Positions 48,361 to 56,500 of a stretch of DNA of 64,000 bases are shown in pieces; position 1 is the stretch's first letter, and the number at the start of each line of letters is the position of its first letter. The stretch is from Mesonia phycicola (lineage in GTDB: Bacteria > Bacteroidota > Bacteroidia > Flavobacteriales > Flavobacteriaceae): contig NZ_FQYY01000004.1 of NCBI RefSeq assembly GCF_900141885.1, positions 187,277 to 251,276 of the forward strand. Direction: 5' to 3'. The position numbers and the translations under genes were made by a program. The notes beneath the pieces are model-generated. The model was not told the DNA's origin, did not search any database, and worked only from the letters and a program-made list of their open reading frames with translations.

Positions 48361-48489
48361 TGGCAATCGTGACAAAATTGACAAGTGATTAATAAAATAA
48401 AAGGTTATCAAGGTTTTTGAAGTGGCAATAAGTTGGCAAAGCTGGCAACTAATTAATTTTTATGTGGCAATAATGGCAACATCTGGCTA
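48361..48489 (+). repeat. Iteron-like array of TGRCAA hexamers (candidate replication origin)
   Basis: Nine hexamers in three groups of three: 48361, 48370, 48379; 48423, 48434, 48443; 48465, 48474, 48484 (start positions). They read TGGCAA or TGACAA, the last TGGCTA, with 9-11 bp between starts within groups. An inverted copy TTGTCA is at 48538. Located in the 217-bp gap between the primase-like and DUF3987 genes. Confidence 0.6.
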
Positions 48490-48501
48490 AACAAAATAAA
48501 C

Positions 48502-48537
48502 ACAAATAACTTATTATCAGATATATATATTATATAT
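48502..48537. other. Very AT-rich stretch beside the iteron-like array
   Basis: Almost pure A/T apart from isolated C or G, including ATATATATATTATATAT near 48520-48537. Together with the hexamers on its left it fits a DNA-unwinding element of an iteron-type origin. Confidence 0.45.
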
Positions 48538-48560
48538 TGTCAACTTTGCCCGTATTGACA

Positions 48561-49835
48561 CTAGAGTTTCTTTCTATATACTCCATTTTTAATTTTTTTA
48601 AATAAATAATCATAGTGAAAGAAACGGTCTACAGTACGTATACTTATATCTAACTCCTTTGCAATAGATAACACCTCACTTCTCTTAAATTCTTGAGGAA
48701 GTCGATTATAAAAGTCAAGTTGAATTGCCGTTAAACTATCAAAAGGGTTTTTACTCAATATTTTATCGTGTACTTTAAACGCATTTTCTCTAAAGTATTC
48801 AACTAAATTAATAGCTTTCTTAATACTTGATGGTTGTAGATCATCATTAAAACACCTGTCTACTCCTTGGTTCATTATTTCGATAACTAGAGCTAAACGC
48901 CAAACATAAGTTTCAAGTTTCTTTTGAATAGCATTTTCTAAGGCATCATTAAAATAAACCTTTGCCTTATGGTGTTGCCATTTTGCGTGTATCAAATGGC
49001 ACTCTTCATTAACCGTTATGGTTAATTCTGGTACTTCTAAAAGATTATTTATCCATTTGATATAATCATTTTCTAAATCTTCTGGTATAGTTTTTCCTGT
49101 AAATAAAATAGGTTTCAAACTACTTGGTAGTGTAAATAAAAAGCGATCTATAAAACCATCTTCAACTCTATGGTTACTTGCAAATTCTTTCAATTTTTGT
49201 GGCTGCATTCCTCCTAAAATATTCACATTTGATGCATTTATCCGAATGGGGTCTTTTGTAACTCTGTCTACAGTTAGAACGTTACCGTTAAACAGTTCTA
49301 AATACATTTGCTGTTCTCCTCCTCTTTTAGAACTATCAAATGAATTAATCCATCCCATTAATTCATCTTTCAGAATTAAAATACCCTTATCATTATATTT
49401 GAGGGTTTGAGCTATTATCTCTGGTGTAAAATCATTCAAAATAGTATGATTATATTTCGGTTTTTTTAGACCAGAATTGTCATTTTGCTCATCGTACGCT
49501 TTTAACTCTTGTTCGTAAGTATTATAAGCTTCATCATCTTTTAAGCTCAATGGTTTTTTTGCATAATCTAATGGATGAGTTTTTCCTGTTCCACGATCCC
49601 CTACTATAGCAAGCCAGAGAATAGGTTTAACGCTATAAGTACCATTAAACAGACTAACGGCATTACCTATAGAAGTTGCACAAGTCGATAAAATGGCTGT
49701 ACTAAAATAATCTCTATTGAAGCATTTAGTTTCAAATGCATTATTGATAAGGTTTTGTATTACTAAAGGAAAAATCTCTAACGGAAAACCGTTTTGAACC
49801 GTTGCCATTTCTTTATCTATTATATCATCTAACAT
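48561..49835 (-). CDS. DUF3987-family P-loop ATPase (helicase-like replication protein)
   Basis: A 424-residue protein with a clear Walker A (IVGDRGTGKTHP near residue 78), a Walker B-like ILILKDELMGW near residue 150 and a sensor-like segment VNILGGMQPQKL followed by DGFIDRFLFTLP, a pattern of DUF3987 proteins that resemble RepA/primase-associated helicases. The C-terminal part (FNRLPQEFKRSEVLSIAKELDISIRTVDRFFHY) looks like a winged helix for DNA binding. With the neighbouring primase-like protein it resembles the split halves of a satellite-type primase-helicase. A 6-bp tandem array lies about 105 bases upstream. Confidence 0.75.
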   Translation of the reverse strand: MLDDIIDKEMATVQNGFPLEIFPLVIQNLINNAFETKCFNRDYFSTAILSTCATSIGNAVSLFNGTYSVKPILWLAIVGDRGTGKTHPLDYAKKPLSLKDDEAYNTYEQELKAYDEQNDNSGLKKPKYNHTILNDFTPEIIAQTLKYNDKGILILKDELMGWINSFDSSKRGGEQQMYLELFNGNVLTVDRVTKDPIRINASNVNILGGMQPQKLKEFASNHRVEDGFIDRFLFTLPSSLKPILFTGKTIPEDLENDYIKWINNLLEVPELTITVNEECHLIHAKWQHHKAKVYFNDALENAIQKKLETYVWRLALVIEIMNQGVDRCFNDDLQPSSIKKAINLVEYFRENAFKVHDKILSKNPFDSLTAIQLDFYNRLPQEFKRSEVLSIAKELDISIRTVDRFFHYDYLFKKIKNGVYRKKL

Positions 49836-49904
49836 AACTCTTATGTTTAATTATTAATAATGTAACTACTTAAAATATGGGGTTAGAAGGTATGTATTAA
49901 TCAA

Positions 49905-49921
49905 CATAACGGTGTGTTATG
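49905..49921. promoter_or_regulatory. Inverted repeat CATAAC/GTTATG upstream of the DUF3987 gene
   Basis: Perfect 6-bp arms around GGTGT, 70 bases before the start codon; possible operator. Confidence 0.35.
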
Positions 49922-49940
49922 ATAAATCAAATGGTAAAAA

Positions 49941-49988
49941 ACCGTTACCGTTGTTATTACCATTACCGTAACCGTTACTGTTACCGTT
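49941..49988 (+). repeat. Tandem array of eight ACCGTT-like hexamers
   Basis: In exact 6-bp register: ACCGTT, ACCGTT, GTTATT, ACCATT, ACCGTA, ACCGTT, ACTGTT, ACCGTT. A further ACCGTT is at 50078-50083. The pair ACCGTA-ACCGTT recurs at 59779-59790 beside the integrase gene. Confidence 0.7.
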
Positions 49989-50085
49989 TATTTGCTAATG
50001 TTTACTATTGTATTAGAATATCTATAGATGTTATTCAACTATTATCAGCTAATTATAAAACACACAGTTTCCAAGTAACCGTTAA

Positions 50086-50382
50086 TTACTTTAAAGCTTT
50101 TTTGTTTGAATTAAGTAAAACTTGCTCTATATCCGAACGTTTGAAACGGACACGGTTACCGATCTTGAATTTTTGAAGAATATCTTTTTTACACCAGTCG
50201 TGAATAGTTACTAAAGAAACTCCTAATAATTCAGCGGCATCTTGGCGACTAATCCAAATATTAGGCTCTTTAGGTTTAAAATTTTTAGAAAAAAATTCTA
50301 GTTGTTTTTTTACTCCATCAAGAATATCATTTTTAAATTCTTCTGGGCTTACATTGTGTAATTGAGTAATGTTTTTATTCAT
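50086..50382 (-). CDS. Helix-turn-helix protein, excisionase/MerR-like
   Basis: A 98-residue protein whose second half is a standard excisionase-type winged helix: WISRQDAAELLGVSLVTIH, then DWCKKDILQKFKIGNRVRFKRSDIEQ. The N-terminal third is a short charged helix. In integrated elements such proteins direct excision or control early genes. Direct repeats just upstream (50444-50473) may be its own binding sites. Confidence 0.8.
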   Translation of the reverse strand: MNKNITQLHNVSPEEFKNDILDGVKKQLEFFSKNFKPKEPNIWISRQDAAELLGVSLVTIHDWCKKDILQKFKIGNRVRFKRSDIEQVLLNSNKKALK

Positions 50383-50443
50383 AGTATTTAGTTTTTGTTA
50401 CTATGACAAAGGTTGTGCTTACTTAACTTGTTTTACGTGTGGG

Positions 50444-50473
50444 GTTCAACAGGTGTTCAACAGGGTCTCAACA
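50444..50473 (+). repeat. Short direct repeats GTTCAACAG upstream of the HTH gene
   Basis: Two exact copies (50444-50452 and 50456-50464), 12 bp apart, and a weaker third, GTCTCAACA (50465-50473), about 60-90 bases before the HTH start. Confidence 0.5.
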
Positions 50474-50518
50474 TTAAATACTATTAAGCATTGAATATAA
50501 GGAATTTATATTACTTTG

Positions 50519-51382
50519 TTATTTCATTTTTTCTTTAAAAATTTTAAAAGTATTTTTCTCTCCATCATTATATGAAGTAAAATATTCTATTCTGCTCATC
50601 GTAATATTAAACTCTTTTTTAACAAATTGATAAAAAAATTTATTTGTATTAGGATCATTTCTGATATAACCCTCATCTTGAAAAATTTCGAGAAATTTTG
50701 ATAAAGTAGTTTTTGCTTTACCATGGGCTTCTATACAGCATAAAAACAGTTGATAAAATTCATTATTTTTGAAGACTAATGGATAATATATATCACTAGC
50801 TACTCTATTTTTCTCTTTGAAATCGCTTTGTTTTAATTCGTATTCAATAATTTGTAAAATTTTGAACTTGTTTAAACTTTTAACTGGCTCATTAATATAT
50901 TCCTCAATAATTTCTTTACCAATTTTATCATACATCATATTAATGTCACCAACATTACTTACTCGCATTACCTCAAACTCTTCTATCTTGTGGAAATTAA
51001 AGCTATGAAAAGCACTAGAAATAGTTCTAATGAAAATTTCATCATCAAATAAGTGTGGTAATTTTTTAAAATCAAAATAAGCAAAGGCTGTATTTATTAG
51101 GGTATCTCTATAAAGTAATTTTTGTTTCGCTATAAAGTTTTCTTTTTCATCTTTTGAACCGTAAAAGTATAATTCATTTTTGATAGAATTATACTCATTC
51201 ATCAAATTTACATTTATACCGTTAAATAGCATAAAGAGTATTTCGTGAAAAAGTATTTCATACTTCTCTAAACTGGATCCAGATTTCAGAACTATATCCT
51301 CTAGTTTTACCGCATATGAGTTTTTTGCATATTTTGAAGAAAGATTCTTCCAAAATTCTTTTAACTCCTCTATCCTTTCCAT
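50519..51382 (-). CDS. Unknown protein of the integrated element
   Basis: A 287-residue soluble protein, mostly helical and rich in F, Y, K and E, with no signal peptide. I do not recognise a family. The C-terminal segment (residues about 210-285: AHGKAKTTLSKFLEIFQDEGYIRNDPN...KKEFNITMSRI) looks like a helical or winged-helix domain that could bind DNA or another protein. It is transcribed away from the methyltransferase operon, separated by 317 bases. It could be an accessory or regulatory protein of the cargo, but that is only position-based. Confidence 0.55.
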   Translation of the reverse strand: MERIEELKEFWKNLSSKYAKNSYAVKLEDIVLKSGSSLEKYEILFHEILFMLFNGINVNLMNEYNSIKNELYFYGSKDEKENFIAKQKLLYRDTLINTAFAYFDFKKLPHLFDDEIFIRTISSAFHSFNFHKIEEFEVMRVSNVGDINMMYDKIGKEIIEEYINEPVKSLNKFKILQIIEYELKQSDFKEKNRVASDIYYPLVFKNNEFYQLFLCCIEAHGKAKTTLSKFLEIFQDEGYIRNDPNTNKFFYQFVKKEFNITMSRIEYFTSYNDGEKNTFKIFKEKMK

Positions 51383-51699
51383 TATAAATAGGTTTATTCA
51401 AATATAGTAAACTTAACATTAGTCAATTTTAAGATAATACGTTTTATTTCTGGTTGAGGACAATAGAAAATAGATCACTCTAAAAATTAAAACAATAAAA
51501 TTGTTAAGTAATTTAAAACTAATATCAATATAAACTCTTATAAAAAAATAAAGAAAACTCCTTCATAAAGTACCGCTTACCCCCTACTTTTTCTATATTT
51601 ATATTTTTATTAAGAATAATTTTTAAAAGGCTCTTTTCAACATAAATTCACTTTTAAAATAATCGTGATTATAGGTATATACATACAAAATAGTATTTA
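51383..51699. other. Divergent intergenic region before the methyltransferase operon
   Basis: No gene seen in these 317 bases. A perfect short palindrome AACAAT-AAA-ATTGTT lies at 51491-51505 and could be an operator. No full TAnnTTTG promoter was found; TATATTTA near 51594 is the closest. Confidence 0.35.
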
Positions 51700-54456
51700 A
51701 TGAACGCAGTAGAAATAGAAGAAGCAGTATCGGAATTGGCATTAAAGCCTTTTGAAGCAGAGGAATTTCCTTTTTCTTTTTTAGAGGCTTTTGGTAATAA
51801 GAGTACGACTATTAAAAAGTTACGTAGTGGTACTTCCAATAAAACAGATGTAGAGGGTGCAATTCTACAGCGTAATAATATCCATATACTTACTAGTAAA
51901 GAAGGCAAAGTAACAGAATCTTTAGAGACACTTCGTAATAGTCCATCAACACAAAAGAGCAAGGTTGAATTTATTCTAGCTACAGATGGTTTAGATTTTC
52001 AAGCCGAAAACATAATAACAGGTGAAACAGTTGTTTGTGAGTACAAAGACTTTCATAATTATTTCGGTTTTTTCCTTTCTCTAGCAAATATTACAACAGT
52101 AAAACAAATACGTGAAAGCGCATTTGATATTAAAGCTACAAGTCGTTTAAATAAACTTTTTGTAGAGTTATTACAACATAATCCAGATTGGGCAACAATA
52201 GAACGTCGTCCAGATATGAATCACTTTTTGGCAAGATTAATTTTTTGCTTTTTTGCAGAGGATACGGATATTTTCAAAGACGATAATCTTTTTACAAATA
52301 CCATTCAAAAAATAAGTGACCCAGATGCTTCAAATACCCACGAAGTAATAAGCGAGATTTTTAGAGCGATGGATATTAAAAAGAAGGATCGTGAAAAAGA
52401 AAATATCAAAGTTTGGGGTAAAAAGTTTCCTTACGTAAATGGCGAGTTATTTTCTGGTTCTACAGAAGTACCGAAGTTTAGTAAAATAGCACGTTCTTAT
52501 TTATTACACGTAGGTAGTTTAGACTGGAAACAAATTAACCCAGATATATTTGGGTCAATGATACAAGCTGTAGCAGACGAAGATGAACGGGGTTCATTAG
52601 GAATGCATTATACGTCAGTACCAAATATTTTAAAGGTATTAAACCCGTTATTTTTAGATGATTTACGAGAGCAACTAGAAAAAGCAGAAGACAACAGTCG
52701 TAAATTGCTCAATCTGCGTAATCGTATGGCACACATACGAGTATTTGACCCTGCTTGTGGTTCAGGTAATTTCTTGGTAATTGCGTATAAAGAAATGCGT
52801 AAAATAGAAAATGAGATTAACGTTAAACGAGGTGAAATTAATAAAGCAAGTGAAATACCATTAACCAACTTTAGAGGCATTGAGTTAAAAGGTTTCTCTG
52901 CAGAAGTAGCACGTTTGGCTTTGATTATTGCAGAATACCAATGTGATGTGTTATATAGAGGGCAAAGACTTGCACTTGCAGAATTTCTACCATTAGATGC
53001 TCAAAATTGGATTGTAAAAGGAAATGCATTAACGCTTAATTGGTTATCAGTTTGTCCACCTACAGGTACTGGTGTAAAACTACAAGGTGATGATTTATTT
53101 TCAACTCCGTTAGAACAAGCTCAAATAGATTTTGATAATGCAGGTGGTGAAACTTATATCTGCGGAAATCCTCCATATATAGGTAGAAAAAAACAAACGG
53201 ATGAACAAAAACGAGAACTAAAAAAAATATTTGGTAATAGGTCAAAAGATACTTTATCTCTTGATTATGTTTCAGGTTGGTTTATGAAAGCTGTAGATTA
53301 TATGAATTTAACTAATTCGGATGTAGCATTTGTAAGTACTAATTCAGTTTGTCAAGGCATACAAGTGTCAGTACTGTGGTCAGTTATATTTGCTGAAAAA
53401 GTAAATATTTCATTTGCGTATCAATCTTTTAAATGGTCAAATCTTGCGAGCTACAATGCTGGAGTTACAGTTTCAATAATTGGACTTACAAAAAAACATC
53501 AAAAAAGGACTTTGTATTCAATTAATGCAAAGGAAGAGATTGAAGCAAAGGAAGTTGATAATATAAATGCATATTTGGTTCCTGGAGATAATTTATTTAT
53601 TTCAAAAGCCAATAAACCGAATGATGATAAGTTTCCAATGCAATTTGGGAATCATCCGTATTATGCAAATGAACTAATGTTAGATTCTGTTGAAGCTAGA
53701 AATCTTAAGTTTGAAAAATCTATTAATAATAATTTTATACGTCCATTATATGGTTCAAGAGAATGTATAACTGATAGACCGAGATATTGTATTTGGTTGA
53801 GTGATGATGAAAAAGAGTTAGCATATAAAAACGATGTATTAAAACAAAGAATTGAACAAGTAAGGAAAGCAAGAGCATCTAAAACAAAGGATAAACAGGC
53901 TCAAAAATTGATAGATTATCCTCATCGTTTTCGTGATCAGCACGTTGCTGAAAAAGAATTATTAGTAATACCTATAGTTAGTTCAGAAAATCGAGATTAC
54001 CTACCTGTTAATTTAAAAGCTTCGGATGCAATTATTCACAATAAAGCTTTTGCTATGTATGACGCCCCTCTCTGGAATATGGCTTTAATTGCTTCACGTT
54101 TGCATTGTGTTTGGATAGGAACTGTTTGTGTAAGGATGCGAACTGATTTTTCATATTCAAATACTTTGGGTTGGAATACATTTCCTTTACCAACATTAAC
54201 TCAAAAAAATAAAGAAGATTTAACTACAACAGCAGAAGAAATACTAATAGCAAGAGAACGTCATTTCCCTGCAACAATAGCGGACTTGTACGACCCAGAA
54301 AAAATGCCTGAAGATTTAAGATTAGCGCACGAACGTAATGATGAAGTTTTAGAGCGTATTTATATAGGTCGTAAATTTAAAAATGATACCGAACGTTTAG
54401 AAAAGCTATTTGAACTCTATACTAAAATGACTACCAAAGAATTAAAGAATGAGTAA
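51700..54456 (+). CDS. MmeI-like class I DNA methyltransferase (large, type IIG-like)
   Basis: A 918-residue DNA methyltransferase of the MmeI/type IIG type. The SAM-binding motif VFDPACGSGNFLVIAYKEM is near residue 350 and the catalytic motif NPPYIGR near residue 490, indicating adenine-N6 modification. Residues about 1-150 align by pattern with the MmeI nuclease domain, but the expected E-x-K is not seen (ILTSKEGK stands where a glutamate-x-lysine should be), so the nuclease may be dead. Residues about 170-330 are a helical spacer and 650-880 a target-recognition region (RPLYGSRECITDRPRYCIW). It overlaps the helicase gene by eight bases. I recall Bacillus subtilis yeeA as a similar protein. 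Confidence 0.88.
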   Translation: MNAVEIEEAVSELALKPFEAEEFPFSFLEAFGNKSTTIKKLRSGTSNKTDVEGAILQRNNIHILTSKEGKVTESLETLRNSPSTQKSKVEFILATDGLDFQAENIITGETVVCEYKDFHNYFGFFLSLANITTVKQIRESAFDIKATSRLNKLFVELLQHNPDWATIERRPDMNHFLARLIFCFFAEDTDIFKDDNLFTNTIQKISDPDASNTHEVISEIFRAMDIKKKDREKENIKVWGKKFPYVNGELFSGSTEVPKFSKIARSYLLHVGSLDWKQINPDIFGSMIQAVADEDERGSLGMHYTSVPNILKVLNPLFLDDLREQLEKAEDNSRKLLNLRNRMAHIRVFDPACGSGNFLVIAYKEMRKIENEINVKRGEINKASEIPLTNFRGIELKGFSAEVARLALIIAEYQCDVLYRGQRLALAEFLPLDAQNWIVKGNALTLNWLSVCPPTGTGVKLQGDDLFSTPLEQAQIDFDNAGGETYICGNPPYIGRKKQTDEQKRELKKIFGNRSKDTLSLDYVSGWFMKAVDYMNLTNSDVAFVSTNSVCQGIQVSVLWSVIFAEKVNISFAYQSFKWSNLASYNAGVTVSIIGLTKKHQKRTLYSINAKEEIEAKEVDNINAYLVPGDNLFISKANKPNDDKFPMQFGNHPYYANELMLDSVEARNLKFEKSINNNFIRPLYGSRECITDRPRYCIWLSDDEKELAYKNDVLKQRIEQVRKARASKTKDKQAQKLIDYPHRFRDQHVAEKELLVIPIVSSENRDYLPVNLKASDAIIHNKAFAMYDAPLWNMALIASRLHCVWIGTVCVRMRTDFSYSNTLGWNTFPLPTLTQKNKEDLTTTAEEILIARERHFPATIADLYDPEKMPEDLRLAHERNDEVLERIYIGRKFKNDTERLEKLFELYTKMTTKELKNE

Positions 54457-56500
54457 AGAAAAAAATATACCTACCATTACAGTAAACTATAATAATAATG
54501 GTAGTTCTGTTACCTCTAATGAGTTAGGTATGCGTGCTATGCAAGAGTTAGCGTATGAAAAGCGTGGTGAACAATATTTATTAATTAAATCACCACCCGC
54601 ATCTGGTAAAAGTAGAGCGTTAATGTTTATAGCTTTAGATAAAATAAATAATCAAGGTGTTAAACAAGCCATTATTGCAGTTCCTGAGCAATCTATAGGT
54701 TCTAGTTTTAACAATGAGCCATTAACTAAATATGGCTATTATTATGATTGGGTAGTTACACCAAAATGGAATTTATGTAATTCACCAGGAGAAGATGGTA
54801 GTAAAGTAAATGCTGTAAAAGCCTTTTTTGAGAGTGACGATAAAGTTTTAGTTTGTACACACGCTTTATTTCGTCGTGCAGTAGAGCGTTTTGGTATAGA
54901 AGCCTTTGACAATAAATTAATTGCAATAGATGAATTTCATCACGTGAGCTCAAATGAAAACAATGTACTAGGGTCGCAACTTAAAGATTTTATTGAGAGA
55001 GATAAGGTTCATATTGTAGCAATGACAGGTTCTTATTTTAGAGGCGATGCTAACCCTGTTTTAATGCCAGATGATGAATTGAAATTTGAACCAGTAACAT
55101 ATACCTACTATGAGCAATTAAGTGGTTATGAGCATTTAAAAACTTTAAATATCGGCTATTATTTTTATAGTGGTGCTTATGCCGATGACCTTTTAAAGGT
55201 GCTAAATCCAGAAGAAAAAACAATCATTCATATTCCAAATGTTAATTCTAGAGAAAGTATGGGTGACAAGATAAAAGAAGTAGAACATATAATTGAGGAA
55301 TTAGGCGAATGGTTAGGTGTAGATGCTACAACAGGTTTTCATAGAGTAAAGACGAAATCAGGTAAAATTATTAAGATTGCTGATTTGGTTGATGATGACC
55401 TATCAAAACGTCCTTTAGTACAAGCAGCACTAAAGTTACCAGAAATTAAAACGAATCGAGACCACGTAGATATTATTATTGCTTTAGGTATGGCAAAAGA
55501 AGGTTTTGATTGGATTTGGTGCGAACACGCTTTAACAATAGGGTATCGTTCTAGTTTAACAGAAATTGTTCAAATTATAGGTAGAGCAACTCGTGACGCC
55601 CCAAATAAAACACAAGCAAGATTCACTAATTTAATAGCAGAGGTAGATGCTTCTGAAGATTCTGTAACAGATGCTGTAAATGATACGCTAAAAGCTATTT
55701 CAGCGAGTTTATTAATGGAACAGGTTTTAGCACCAAAATTCAATTTCACACCTAAAAATCCTCAAAGTAAAGAACAAGACGGCTATGATTATGGTGAAGG
55801 TGGTTATGACCCTAACAAGGAGAATGTTGGATGGAATGAAGAAAAAGGCGAATTTCAAGTTGAAATTAAAGGTTTAGCAATGCCAGAAAGTGAAGATGCT
55901 AAACGTATATGTAAAGAAGATTTAAACGAGGTAATTGCAGCTTTTGCACAAGATAAAGATTCAATTGGTAGAGGGTTGTTTGATGAAGAATTAGTGCCAC
56001 AAGAATTAACTCAAGTACGTTTAGGTAAGATTATTAAAGAGAAGTATCCAGAAATTGATGATGAAGATATTGAGGCTATTAGACAGCACGCCATAGCAGC
56101 TCTAAATATTACTCAAATGGCGAAACAATCTATAAATAATGAGGGGAATGATAATATTAAAACTAACACAGCTTTAATTGATGGTATTAGAAAATTTGCT
56201 ATGGATGTTAGAGATTTAGATGTAGATTGGATAGATAGCATAAATCCATTTAGCGAAGCATACTCAATCCTTTCAAAAGCAATGACAGAAAAAAGCTTAA
56301 AAGCAATGGCCGAAGTTATATCTGGGAAAAAGCCTAATATAAATCTCGAAGAAGCTAGAGAATTAGCTAAACGAGCTTTAAAGTTTAAAAATGAACGAGG
56401 GAGATTGCCAGATATTAAATCAGCAGATCCTTGGGAGCAACGTATGGCACAAGGTATTGCATATTTAGCTAGAAAAAAATCAGAACAACAAAATGGCTAA
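54449..56500 (+). CDS. SF2 DEAD/DEAH-box helicase
   Basis: A 683-residue superfamily 2 helicase or translocase. Motif I is SPPASGKSRAL near residue 50, motif II IAIDEFHH near residue 158, motif III IVAMTGSYF, motif V ALGMAKEGFDW and motif VI QIIGRATRDAP near residue 380. The C-terminal 280 residues are acidic and helical with no known domain. It overlaps both neighbours by eight bases, so the three proteins are made in a fixed ratio and probably act together, as do the translocase parts of restriction systems. Confidence 0.9.
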   Translation: MSKEKNIPTITVNYNNNGSSVTSNELGMRAMQELAYEKRGEQYLLIKSPPASGKSRALMFIALDKINNQGVKQAIIAVPEQSIGSSFNNEPLTKYGYYYDWVVTPKWNLCNSPGEDGSKVNAVKAFFESDDKVLVCTHALFRRAVERFGIEAFDNKLIAIDEFHHVSSNENNVLGSQLKDFIERDKVHIVAMTGSYFRGDANPVLMPDDELKFEPVTYTYYEQLSGYEHLKTLNIGYYFYSGAYADDLLKVLNPEEKTIIHIPNVNSRESMGDKIKEVEHIIEELGEWLGVDATTGFHRVKTKSGKIIKIADLVDDDLSKRPLVQAALKLPEIKTNRDHVDIIIALGMAKEGFDWIWCEHALTIGYRSSLTEIVQIIGRATRDAPNKTQARFTNLIAEVDASEDSVTDAVNDTLKAISASLLMEQVLAPKFNFTPKNPQSKEQDGYDYGEGGYDPNKENVGWNEEKGEFQVEIKGLAMPESEDAKRICKEDLNEVIAAFAQDKDSIGRGLFDEELVPQELTQVRLGKIIKEKYPEIDDEDIEAIRQHAIAALNITQMAKQSINNEGNDNIKTNTALIDGIRKFAMDVRDLDVDWIDSINPFSEAYSILSKAMTEKSLKAMAEVISGKKPNINLEEARELAKRALKFKNERGRLPDIKSADPWEQRMAQGIAYLARKKSEQQNG

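Noticed and set aside
48361-48489. CRISPR array
   Set aside because: Repeat units are only 6 bp with 9-11 bp periods and no uniform spacers; no cas genes nearby.
49941-49988. CRISPR or coding repeat
   Set aside because: A 6-bp tandem in a gap between genes, with no spacer structure; the plus-strand frame through it (49919-50176) has an R/Y-rich unlikely protein.
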